This document shows positions 38,190-46,699 of a stretch of 64,000 nt of DNA, in pieces. A program made the position numbers and the translations under genes. The notes beneath the pieces were generated by a model. The model had not been told where the DNA came from. It ran no database searches and saw nothing but the letters and a program-made list of their open reading frames with translations. Source of the stretch: Proteinivorax tanatarense (GTDB taxonomy: Bacteria; Bacillota; Proteinivoracia; Proteinivoracales; Proteinivoracaceae); contig NZ_CP158367.1 of NCBI RefSeq assembly GCF_040267685.1, positions 2,728,001-2,792,000 of the forward strand. The letters are read 5' to 3'. Position 1 is the stretch's first letter. Every line of letters begins with the position of its first letter.

Positions 38190-38852
38190 ATTAATGAAGT
38201 TCTAAGCTGGGTAAAAGACGGATTTGAAGCTTATAAAGGAAATTTTGTTAAAATCACTGTATCCTTTGCTATCGCTACAACAATAACCCTCATCTTAATG
38301 ATTGCCATGGAATTAGCATTTATTTTTTTAATCCCTTACCTTTTTATTGCACCCATCTTTCTTTATTCCATGTGTAGTTTAGCCCTTAAAGCAGTAAAAG
38401 GAGAGCGCTATACTATTGGAGATATTTTTAGCACCGATAATAATTATGGTAAATCACTAGGTATTTTTGTTTTATCAGTAGCTGTAGTAGTTTTGTTTTT
38501 GAATTTAAGTGTTGCCTTAATTTTGTTATTAACTCCCTTTATAGCAAACATACTTCTAATTATCTTTATTGCATGCTCCATCTTTTTTATTTTTGTATAC
38601 TGGCTTATAGCTGATGACGAAAGCTTTGACTTAAGTTTAAGCTCTGTCATTGTAGATAGTATTTTATTAGTGAGATATAACTTTCTCAAAATATTTGCAA
38701 CTTTACTTATACTAATTTTATTAGATATTTTTGCTATTATAGGAACAATATCATCATTTCCGCCACTATATATGACACGGGTAATTACCATCCCTTTATC
38801 TTTTCTTATAATTACCCAAATGTACCTTGATTTAAATCACCAAGAAGAATAA
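38190..38852 (+). CDS. integral membrane protein, apparently starting at ATT
   Basis: About 221 aa with six hydrophobic segments. The first ATG (38298) falls inside the first membrane helix. The same frame is open upstream and reads I-N-E-V-L-S-W-V-K-D-G-F-E-A-Y-K, a natural cytoplasmic N-terminus. No ATG/GTG/TTG lies between AAGGAG (38175-38180) and that sequence, so ATT at 38190, 9 nt after the ribosome binding site, is the best start. The ATG at 38194 is out of frame and ends at once. Family and function are not recognised. Confidence 0.6.
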   Translation: MNEVLSWVKDGFEAYKGNFVKITVSFAIATTITLILMIAMELAFIFLIPYLFIAPIFLYSMCSLALKAVKGERYTIGDIFSTDNNYGKSLGIFVLSVAVVVLFLNLSVALILLLTPFIANILLIIFIACSIFFIFVYWLIADDESFDLSLSSVIVDSILLVRYNFLKIFATLLILILLDIFAIIGTISSFPPLYMTRVITIPLSFLIITQMYLDLNHQEE

Positions 38853-38875
38853 GGACAGCCCAAAAGGCTGTCCTT
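38851..38875. terminator. terminator after the 38190 gene
   Basis: AAGGACAGCC and GGCTGTCCTT arms then T5 on the plus strand, starting at the stop codon. It can also act for the convergent 38895 gene. Confidence 0.88.
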
Positions 38876-38894
38876 TTTGTTTGCCAATATACTT

Positions 38895-40277
38895 TTAAAA
38901 GGGACCATAGTCAATTAAAGTAGCTATTGTTATGGCAGTCATTCCAACTACAATCCATATGCCTAGTAACGGCAATACCCAACGTGCATAGCGCTCATAA
39001 GGAATATTAGCAATAGCCAAACTTGCCATCAGAGTACCTCCAGTTGGGGTTATAATATTTGTGAATCCGTCCCCATAATGAAAAGCTAAAACTGCAGTTT
39101 GTCTAGATATATCTGCAATATCAGCTATCGGTGCCATAATGGGCATAGTAGTAGCTGCCTGCCCGCTCCCGGAAGGGATAAGGACATTTAATATTAGTTG
39201 AAAAAGAAACATACCATTTGCAGCTAAAACTGTAGGTAAAGTCTGTAGCCCTGTTCCAGCAACATGAATAATTGTATCGACAATCATCCCCTGTTCTAAA
39301 ACTACCAAAATACCTCTAGCTACGCCAACAACTAGCGCACCAAATGTAAGCTCTCTAGCACCTTCGACAAAGTTAGAAGCTGTGCCGTTTATACCTAGTC
39401 CCCCTATTAATCCAGCAACTATACCGATAGCCAAAAATATAGCTGCTATTTCATTTATATACCACTCTAACTCAAACACACCGTAAATCATAGCAACAAA
39501 GCCTACTACCACCGCCAACAAAACCCAAGTATGCTTTGACACATAATCGGGGATGTTAGATTCATCTGCATTATCTGAGCTGGCCAACTCAATATCACGT
39601 ACAATACTTTTTTCAGGATCCCTCTTTATTGTCTGGGCATATCTATTTATATACCAGATAGTTACGATAAGTAGTACTACATACCAAATTGTTCTATAAG
39701 CTATTCCAGAAAATAGCGGCAACTCCGCTATACCTTGTGCAACACCTATGGTAAATGGGTTCAACATCCCTGCAGAAAATCCAAGCCTAGCTCCTATAGA
39801 TACTAGCGCAAAACCAACCATGGCGTCATAGCCTAACCGTCTACACAAAAGTACAGCAATAGGTATAAAAGGGATGGTTTCTTCCGCGAGTCCAAACGTG
39901 GCTCCACCTATGGAAAATAATATTATTAAAGCTGGAAAAAGCAACCGTTCTCTGCCTTCCATTCTATCCACCGCTAACCCTAATCCGGCATCAATTGCTC
40001 CGGTACCGCGAATTATTCCAAAGGCACCCCCAACTATAAAGATAAATGCTACAATATTTGCTGCATCCACTATCCCTAATTGTACTGCCTGTAATGTGTC
40101 AAATACCCCTACTGGATCAGCTTCTACATAGTGAAAAGATTCAGGGTCCACTACAGTCCTACCAGTTTCAGGATCTTCTATTCTTTCATATACACCGGAT
40201 GGAACAAGATAAGTTAGAACTGTAGCAAAGATTATAACCATAAACAACAACGCATAAACATGAGGAATTTTTTTCAT
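38895..40277 (-). CDS. YfcC-family membrane carrier (arginine/ornithine-antiporter-like)
   Basis: About 460 aa with 11-13 predicted helices, matching the YfcC/DcuC-like carrier family. It has an N-terminal MKKIPHVYALLFMV helix, I-V-G-G-A-F-G-I-I-R-G-T-G-A, F-G-L-A-E-E-T-I-P-F and the C-terminal P-S-G-S-G-Q-A-A-T-T-M-P-I segment. The substrate is unproven; peptides, basic amino acids or C4-dicarboxylates are all suggested in the family. ATG 40277 is chosen because AAAGGAG precedes it, whereas the upstream TTG (40295) overlaps that ribosome binding site. Confidence 0.82.
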   Translation of the reverse strand: MKKIPHVYALLFMVIIFATVLTYLVPSGVYERIEDPETGRTVVDPESFHYVEADPVGVFDTLQAVQLGIVDAANIVAFIFIVGGAFGIIRGTGAIDAGLGLAVDRMEGRERLLFPALIILFSIGGATFGLAEETIPFIPIAVLLCRRLGYDAMVGFALVSIGARLGFSAGMLNPFTIGVAQGIAELPLFSGIAYRTIWYVVLLIVTIWYINRYAQTIKRDPEKSIVRDIELASSDNADESNIPDYVSKHTWVLLAVVVGFVAMIYGVFELEWYINEIAAIFLAIGIVAGLIGGLGINGTASNFVEGARELTFGALVVGVARGILVVLEQGMIVDTIIHVAGTGLQTLPTVLAANGMFLFQLILNVLIPSGSGQAATTMPIMAPIADIADISRQTAVLAFHYGDGFTNIITPTGGTLMASLAIANIPYERYARWVLPLLGIWIVVGMTAITIATLIDYGPF

Positions 40278-40346
40278 TAACTCCACTCCTTTCAAAATGC
40301 TTTATCAACATTATTCCCGAAAAGACAGTGGAGAATTCAAAAAATC

Positions 40347-40705
40347 CGGGGAATGATTTCCCCTCTACGTTTAAAACATAAGCTTGGTTATGCTATTTTG
40401 GATGGACTACACTACGCCACTCGTAGCAGGTAATTCATTGCCTGCGGACTTCGCATGCTCTAATTGGTTGAATACAGCTTCTTATCATATACCGGGGAAT
40501 GAATTCCCCTCTACGTTTAAAGCTTAGGTTTGGTTATGCTATTTTGGATGGACTACACTACGTCACTCGTAGCAGGTAATTCATTGCCTGCGGACTTCGC
40601 ATGCTTTAAATGATTGGATACAGCTTCTTATCACATACCGGGGAATGAATTCTCCTCTACGTTTAAAGCTTAGGCTTGGTTATGCTATTTGGAATGGACT
40701 ACACT
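40347..40705. repeat. repeat array B: two and a half ~146-bp units of paired GTAG hairpins
   Basis: Hairpins start at 40349 (GGGGAATGATTTCCCC), 40494 and 40640 (one C to T change), spacing 145-146. Inverted partners CGTAGCAGGTAATTC are at 40422 and 40568. The third unit stops after its first linker, 15 bp before the 3' end of the unusual tRNA gene. Part of the inner linker resembles that of array C. Confidence 0.88.
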
Positions 40706-40719
40706 ATTTAATTGCCTTT

Positions 40720-40814
40720 TGGAGGAAAGTAGTTGGAATTGAACCAACTCCCACCTTAGTCAGGCAGGCCGACGGGGTTGCAACCCGCGGGGAGAACCCA
40801 TCTCCATACTTCCC
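40720..40814 (-). tRNA. selenocysteine-tRNA-like tRNA with cysteine anticodon GCA
   Basis: Folds by hand into a 95-nt cloverleaf with encoded CCA. The acceptor is 8 bp (GGGAAGTA/TACTTTCC, one G-U). The D stem is 5 bp (GGAGA/TCTCC) with a 5-nt loop TGGGT. The anticodon stem is GCGGG/CCCGT with loop TTGCAAC (U33, anticodon GCA, A37). The variable arm has 6 bp, CCTGCC/GGTGGG. The T arm is GTTGG-TTCAATT-CCAAC, with discriminator T. The 8+5 branch and long variable arm are tRNA-Sec features. GCA and U73 are cysteine identity elements. A selC*-type tRNA-Cys is the best reading. A damaged selC cannot be excluded but would not be expected to keep every helix. Confidence 0.85.
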
Positions 40815-40909
40815 TTATTAAATCAACTATTCTATCCCAAGTATAAAAAACCTTTATTTTTATTATAATTATTTCTTATGATAACTCTGTAATGAAATTT
40901 CAAAACTTA

Positions 40910-40939
40910 TTGACAATTATGTTTCGTTTATCGTATAAT
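40910..40939 (+). promoter_or_regulatory. sigma-A promoter of the MarR-ABC operon
   Basis: TTGACA (40910-40915) and TATAAT (40934-40939) with an 18-bp spacer, 48 bp before the MarR start. The -10 region is AT-rich and could overlap a MarR site. Confidence 0.85.
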
Positions 40940-40986
40940 TAAGTCACCTAATAATTAATGCTATTAACTAAATAGGAGGTATAATA

Positions 40987-41424
40987 TTGGAAAACAAAAA
41001 TGATACTTCATACCAGCTTATGCATGCATTTATCCGACTTCATCGTCAAAAAATGCATGCCGGCCCAATTGCAGGATTAAACCGAAGTGAAATGGCGGTT
41101 CTACGAAGCATTTCAAAACTAGATAAAGAAAATGGAGTTAAAGTATCCGAACTCAGCACCTATCTAAAAGTATCTGCCCCCTCTATTACACAAACTGTAA
41201 ATGGCTTAGTTAAGCAGGATTTAGTCAAACGATGCCCCGACTCTAGCGACCGAAGAGCTATTCGGCTTATCATCACTTTTAGTGGAAAAGAAAAATTATC
41301 AGCCGCTTTTGAAGAGTTTAGATTACATTTTTATGGACTGTGTCAGTATCTAGGACAGAGTAAAAGCAATCAACTGATAGATTTGCTAAATGAAGTCTAC
41401 AATTTCTTCGAAGGAGAAAATTAA
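40987..41424 (+). CDS. MarR-family transcriptional regulator
   Basis: A 145-aa winged-helix regulator: VKVSELSTYLKVSAPSITQT (recognition helix, about 55-75), GLVKQDLVKRCPDSSDRRAI (wing with the D-x-R-D/R motif). It starts TTG at 40987 behind AGGAGGTATAATA. It is the first gene of an operon with two ABC exporter genes and is expected to repress it until an inducer, possibly the exported compound, binds. Confidence 0.9.
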   Translation: MENKNDTSYQLMHAFIRLHRQKMHAGPIAGLNRSEMAVLRSISKLDKENGVKVSELSTYLKVSAPSITQTVNGLVKQDLVKRCPDSSDRRAIRLIITFSGKEKLSAAFEEFRLHFYGLCQYLGQSKSNQLIDLLNEVYNFFEGEN

Positions 41425-41439
41425 AAGGGGGAGTTTTAC

Positions 41440-43164
41440 TTGCTTAAAATATTAAATTTTTTAATGCCCCACCGTTTTGTTATCTGTCTTATTATCCTCC
41501 TAACTTTTATCCAAACACTTACGCAGCTTTATTTGCCAGGTTTGATGGCTGATATAGTTGATAACGGTATAGTAAATGGAGACATCCCTTATATTTTGAA
41601 CATTGGGTTTTTGATGATTTTAGTAACTTTAGGGGGAACAATTTCTGCCATATGCGCTAGTTATTTAGCTTCAAAAACTGCTATCAACTTCAGCAAAAAT
41701 CTACGTAGTGCTGTTTTTACCAAAGTTCAAAGTTTTTCTCTTAAAGAGTATGACAAATTTGGCGCTGCTTCTTTAATTACTAGGACTACTAACGATATTA
41801 CACAAATTCAAATGGCTGTACTTATGATGCTTAGAATGATGTTTACTGCTCCACTGATGATGTTCGGGGGTATAATAATGGCATTGACTAGAGATCCTAA
41901 GCTTTCTTTAGTTATTTTTTTAGTAATGCCTATAGTGATTTTAACAATAACTGTTTTAGCTAAAAAGGGATTGCCCCTTTTTAAAGCAGTTCAAACCAAG
42001 CTAGATAAGCTAAATTTAGTAATGCGGGAAAATTTAACTGGAATCAGAGTTATTAGAGCTTTTAATCGCATAAACCACGAAAAAGAACGGTTTGACAGCG
42101 CTAACAGCGACCTCACTGCTACTGCAATAAAGGTGAATAAACTGATGGCATTAGCGATGCCCTTGTTAACACTGCTACTAAATCTAACCGCTGTTTTAAC
42201 AATCTGGTTTGGCAGTTTGAGAATTGATTCAGGCAGCATGCAGGTTGGCGATTTAATGGCATTTTTGCAATATATAATGTTTATCATGTTTTCGTTAATG
42301 ATGGTATCTATGATGTTTGTAATGCTCCCTAGAGCTACAGTCTCCGCAGGTAGAGTAAATGAAATATTGGAAACTATACCAAAAATTAAGGACCCTAAAA
42401 CAGAAAAAAATACCTATAGCAAAAAAGGATTAGAATTTAAAGACGTTACATTTAATTATCCAGGTGCAGAAAAACCAGCTATTGAGAACATCTCTTTTAG
42501 CGCAAAACCTGGAGAGGTAACAGCCATTATTGGGAGTACTGGATCTGGAAAATCTACCTTAGCAAACTTAATTCTTCGCTTTTATGACACTAGTAACGGT
42601 CAAATACTAATAAATGGTTTAGATATAAAAGATATTAACCAGCAAAGCTTAAGAAAAAAAATAGGTTATGTTCCACAACAAGCCCTATTATTTTCAGGTA
42701 ATATATGGGATAACATACGCTACGGTAAAAAAGACGCTAGTGAAAAAGAGGTGCGAGATGCCGCCCAAATAGCCCAGGCTCTTGAGTTTATAACTGATAT
42801 GGAAAAAGGCTTTGATTCCGAAATAAATCAAGGGGGTATAAATCTATCAGGTGGTCAAAAACAACGTATATCAATTGCTCGTGCTTTGGTAAGAAAACCA
42901 GACATATATATATTTGATGATAGTTTTTCCGCTTTAGATTATAAAACCGATTCTAAACTTCAAATAGCACTTAAAGAAGAAATACAACATTCCACGGTAA
43001 TAATTATCACTCAAAGGGTTAACACAATAAAGAATGCCAATAGAATAATTGTCCTTGATCAAGGCAAGGTAGCTGGAACTGGAACCCACCAACAGCTAAT
43101 GGAAAATAGTGAGGTTTATCAGCAAATCGTATTTTCTCAGCTTTCTAAGGAGGAGATTGCATGA
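41440..43164 (+). CDS. ABC exporter half-transporter, subunit 1
   Basis: A 574-aa type IV ABC exporter half: six membrane helices (about 15-300) then an ATPase domain with Walker A IIGSTGSGKS, signature LSGGQKQRISIA, and a Walker B region IYIFDDSFSALD in which the catalytic glutamate is replaced by Asp (D-D). Such a degenerate site is typical of one subunit of heterodimeric exporters (BmrCD, TM287/288). It starts TTG behind AAAGGGGGAG and overlaps the next gene by ATGA. Confidence 0.9.
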   Translation: MLKILNFLMPHRFVICLIILLTFIQTLTQLYLPGLMADIVDNGIVNGDIPYILNIGFLMILVTLGGTISAICASYLASKTAINFSKNLRSAVFTKVQSFSLKEYDKFGAASLITRTTNDITQIQMAVLMMLRMMFTAPLMMFGGIIMALTRDPKLSLVIFLVMPIVILTITVLAKKGLPLFKAVQTKLDKLNLVMRENLTGIRVIRAFNRINHEKERFDSANSDLTATAIKVNKLMALAMPLLTLLLNLTAVLTIWFGSLRIDSGSMQVGDLMAFLQYIMFIMFSLMMVSMMFVMLPRATVSAGRVNEILETIPKIKDPKTEKNTYSKKGLEFKDVTFNYPGAEKPAIENISFSAKPGEVTAIIGSTGSGKSTLANLILRFYDTSNGQILINGLDIKDINQQSLRKKIGYVPQQALLFSGNIWDNIRYGKKDASEKEVRDAAQIAQALEFITDMEKGFDSEINQGGINLSGGQKQRISIARALVRKPDIYIFDDSFSALDYKTDSKLQIALKEEIQHSTVIIITQRVNTIKNANRIIVLDQGKVAGTGTHQQLMENSEVYQQIVFSQLSKEEIA

Positions 43165-45038
43165 GTGGAAAAAATCAAAGCAAAAAACCCCAGAAAGTCT
43201 GGGGTGGTAGGTTTTCCGGTGCTATGACTTACGCTGAAAAGCCCAAGAATTTTAAAAAAACCTTCTTTAGACTTGTTGCTTACCTAAAACCAAGAAAGTT
43301 CCAGTTGCTGGTTGTTTTAATTATGTCAGTGCTAAGTACCACATTTATAATAGTTGCACCTAAGATAATGGGATTAGCTACTACTAGTCTTTTTGACACA
43401 TTAGTAGAACGCAATCAAGGCAATGCTGACGCTACCATTGATTTCCCTTATATTTATAGAATCTTATTAACTTTAGGGGGATTATATATCTTTAGTTTTA
43501 TCTTCGGATATGCTAAACAATATGTAATGGCTAGCGTAGCCCAAAAAACTGTTTATCAAATGCGCAAAGAGGTTAAAAATAAGCTTTCAAAATTGCCCCT
43601 TAGTTTTTTCGATTCAAAAAGTCATGGAGAAATCCTTAGCCGTGTCACCAACGATGTTGATACCATTAGCCAAACACTCCAGCAAAGTTTGACTCAACTA
43701 ATCACAGCTACAGTTACTTTAATTGGAATATTAGTTATGATGATTATAATTAGTCCCATTATGACTTTAGTATGTTTATTCATTTTACCCGCCTCTTTTT
43801 TTGTCACCAAAGGTATTACTACTCGGTCAAGAAAATATTTTGCTGGCCAGCAAAAAAACTTAGGTGATTTAAACGGTCATGTAGAAGAGATGCTTACAGG
43901 GCATAAAATAGTAAAGGCTTTTAGCAGGGAAAAAGAAGCTATCGATGAGTTTGAAAAAGTAAACAATAAGCTTTACAGCTCAGCCTGGAAAGCTCAGTTT
44001 ATGTCCGGACTTATAATGCCCCTTATGACTTTTATAAACAATATTGGTTATGTAATGATATGTGTTGCTGGTGGTGTATTTGTTACTAGAGGTATGCTGC
44101 CTATAGGAGATATTCAAGCACTGATTCAGTACTCAAAGCAATTTACACAACCCATTACCCAAACAGCCAGCATTGCCAACATATTACAATCCACTATAGC
44201 GGCAGCGGAAAGGGTGTTTGAAGTTTTAGACGAAGAAGAAGAAACACCAGATGATTTGCAGGAAGAACAACAAATTAAAAGCCCGCAAGGTACAGTTTCC
44301 TTTCAGCAAGTTAAGTTTGGGTATACCAAAAATGATATTCTTTTCAACAACCTAAGTATGGATGTCAAGCAAGGTGAAACTATCGCTATCGTCGGTCCTA
44401 CTGGCGCCGGGAAAACTACATTAGTAAACTTGTTAATGCGTTTTTATGATATTGACGATGGAAAAATCACTATAGATAACCAGGATATAAATAAGTTAAG
44501 GCGTGGCAAGCTACGTCAAATCTTTGGTATGGTTCTGCAAGACACTTGGCTATTTAATGGCACTATCGAAGATAATATTGCTTATGGTCGCCTAGAAGCA
44601 ACAAATGAAGAAATTATTCAAGCTGCAAAAGCAGCTCACGCAGACCACTTTATTCGCACTTTGCCTGACGGATATAAAACCATATTAAACGAAGAAGCCT
44701 CCAATATATCTCAAGGCCAAAAGCAACTTATCACCATCGCCCGTGCAATTTTAGCAAACCCCTCTATCCTCATATTAGATGAGGCTACAAGTAGTGTTGA
44801 TACGCGAACCGAAGCAATTATTCAAAAAGCGATGTCTAAACTAATGGAAGGCAGGACTAGCTTCGTCATCGCACACAGGCTTTCTACGATTCAATCCGCT
44901 GATAAGATTTTAGTAATGGATAAAGGCAAAATAATAGAGCATGGAGATCACCAACAGTTGATGGGGAAAGAAGGTTTTTATGCTGACCTTTATAACAGTC
45001 AGTTTGATAAAAGGACCATGAATGATCAAGCTGGCTAA
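43161..45038 (+). CDS. ABC exporter half-transporter, subunit 2
   Basis: A 625-aa partner half: an extended N-terminus rich in Lys/Gly (residues 1-40), six membrane helices, then an ATPase domain with Walker A IVGPTGAGKT, signature ISQGQKQLITIA and Walker B ILILDEATSSVD with an intact catalytic glutamate. Together with the upstream half it makes one canonical and one degenerate ATP site, as in multidrug exporters. It overlaps the upstream stop by 4 bp. Confidence 0.9.
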   Translation: MSGKNQSKKPQKVWGGRFSGAMTYAEKPKNFKKTFFRLVAYLKPRKFQLLVVLIMSVLSTTFIIVAPKIMGLATTSLFDTLVERNQGNADATIDFPYIYRILLTLGGLYIFSFIFGYAKQYVMASVAQKTVYQMRKEVKNKLSKLPLSFFDSKSHGEILSRVTNDVDTISQTLQQSLTQLITATVTLIGILVMMIIISPIMTLVCLFILPASFFVTKGITTRSRKYFAGQQKNLGDLNGHVEEMLTGHKIVKAFSREKEAIDEFEKVNNKLYSSAWKAQFMSGLIMPLMTFINNIGYVMICVAGGVFVTRGMLPIGDIQALIQYSKQFTQPITQTASIANILQSTIAAAERVFEVLDEEEETPDDLQEEQQIKSPQGTVSFQQVKFGYTKNDILFNNLSMDVKQGETIAIVGPTGAGKTTLVNLLMRFYDIDDGKITIDNQDINKLRRGKLRQIFGMVLQDTWLFNGTIEDNIAYGRLEATNEEIIQAAKAAHADHFIRTLPDGYKTILNEEASNISQGQKQLITIARAILANPSILILDEATSSVDTRTEAIIQKAMSKLMEGRTSFVIAHRLSTIQSADKILVMDKGKIIEHGDHQQLMGKEGFYADLYNSQFDKRTMNDQAG

Positions 45039-45073
45039 AGAAGCACAATATAGATAAACAGGCTTGCTCGCAG

Positions 45074-46475
45074 CCGGGGAATGAATTCCCCTCTACATTT
45101 GAAACATAGGCTTAATTGTTATAATTGGGATAAGCTGTGCCACCTACCGTAGCAGGTAATTCATTGCCTGCGGATATGAACACTGTTTTGGCATCTTACT
45201 CAGTACGTACAGCACAATAACTTCTTACGGGGAATGAATTCCCCTCTACGTTTGAACATAAGCTTGGTTGTTCTAATTGGGATAAGCTGCGCCACCTACC
45301 GTAGCAGGTAATTCATTGCCTGCGGATATGAACACTGTTTTGGCATCTTACTCAGTACGTACAGCACAATAACTTCTTACGGGGAATGAATTCCCCTCTA
45401 CGTTTGAACATAAGCTTGGTTGTTCTAATTGGGATAAGCTGCGCCACCTACCGTAGCAGGTAATTCATTGCCTGCGGATATGAACACTGTTTTGGCATCT
45501 TACTCAGTACGTACAGCACAATAACTTCTTACGGGGAATGAATTCCCCTCTACGTTTGAACATAAGCTTGGTTGTTCTAATTGGGATAAGCTGCGCCACC
45601 TACCGTAGCAGGTAATTCATTGCCTGCGGATATGAACACTGTTTTGGCATCTTACTCAGTACGTACAGCACAATAACTTCTTACGGGGAATGAATTCCCC
45701 TCTACGTTTGAACATAAGCTTGGTTGTTCTAATTGGGATAAGCTGCGCCACCTACCGTAGCAGGTAATTCATTGCCTGCGGATATGAACACTGTTTTGGC
45801 ATCTTACTCAGTACGTACAGCACAATAACTTCTTACGGGGAATGAATTCCCCTCTACGTTTGAACATAAGCTTGGTTGTTCTAATTGGGATAAGCTGCGC
45901 CACCTACCGTAGCAGGTAATTCATTGCCTGGGGATATGAACACTGTTTTGGCATCTTACTCAGTACGTACAGCACAATAACTTCTTACGGGGAATGAATT
46001 CCCCTCTACGTTTGAAACATAAGCTTAGTTCTTATAACTGGGATAAGCTGCGCGCCACCTACCGTAGCAGGTAATTCATTGCCTGCGGATATGGAAACTG
46101 TTTTGGCATCTTACTCAGTACGTATAGCACAATAACTTCTTACGGGGAATGAATTCCCCTCTACGTTTGAAACATAGGCTTAGTTGTTATAATTGAAATA
46201 ACTGCGCGCCACCTACCGTAGCAGGTAATTCATTGCCTGCGGATATGAAAACTGTTTTGGCATCTTACTCAGTACGTATAGCACAATAACTTCTTGCGGG
46301 GAATGAATTCCCCTCTACATTTGAAACATAGGCTTAGTTGTTATAATTGGGATAAGCTGCGCTCCACCAACCGTAGCAGGTAATTCATTGCCTGCGGATA
46401 TGAACACTGTTTTGGCATCTTACTCAGTACGTACAGCACAATAACTTCTTGCGGGGAATGAATTCCCCTCTACAT
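45074..46475. repeat. repeat array C: nine ~152-bp units of paired GTAG hairpins
   Basis: GGGGAATGAATTCCCC hairpins start at 45076, 45229, 45381, 45533, 45685, 45837, 45989, 46144, 46298 and 46453. From 45229 to 45989 the period is exactly 152 bp and units are almost identical (one C to G change near 45930, spoiling a GCCTGCGG arm). The flanking units differ by a few bases and run 153-155 bp. Each unit also holds the inverted CGTAGCAGGTAATTCATTGC hairpin. A worn single copy lies near 46578-46597. Confidence 0.92.
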
Positions 46476-46660
46476 GGTTTTTATATATGTTTATTTTTTC
46501 ATTACCTATCTTAAATTCATCATCACCTTTTTCTATTCCACCAGCTTTTACTTATTACATCACAACGACTTTTTTTAGAATGAATTCCCCTCTGCGTGGC
46601 TCCTATTTATGCTGAAAAAACCCATCCCAAATTCTGTACTATATTTGCAAAATTTTATGC

Positions 46661-46696
46661 AAAAAACCGAGAGATTTATTTTCTCTCGGTTTTTTA
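46661..46696. terminator. terminator of the TraB/GumN gene
   Basis: AAAAAACCGAGAGA and TTCTCTCGGTTTTTT arms, T-rich on both outer sides, ending 4 bp before the gene stop. Confidence 0.85.
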
Positions 46697-46699
46697 TTG

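Noticed and set aside
27361-46475. CRISPR arrays
   Set aside because: Units are 146-195 bp with two inverted hairpins and near-identical linkers, not 28-37 bp repeats with unique spacers, and no cas genes are present.
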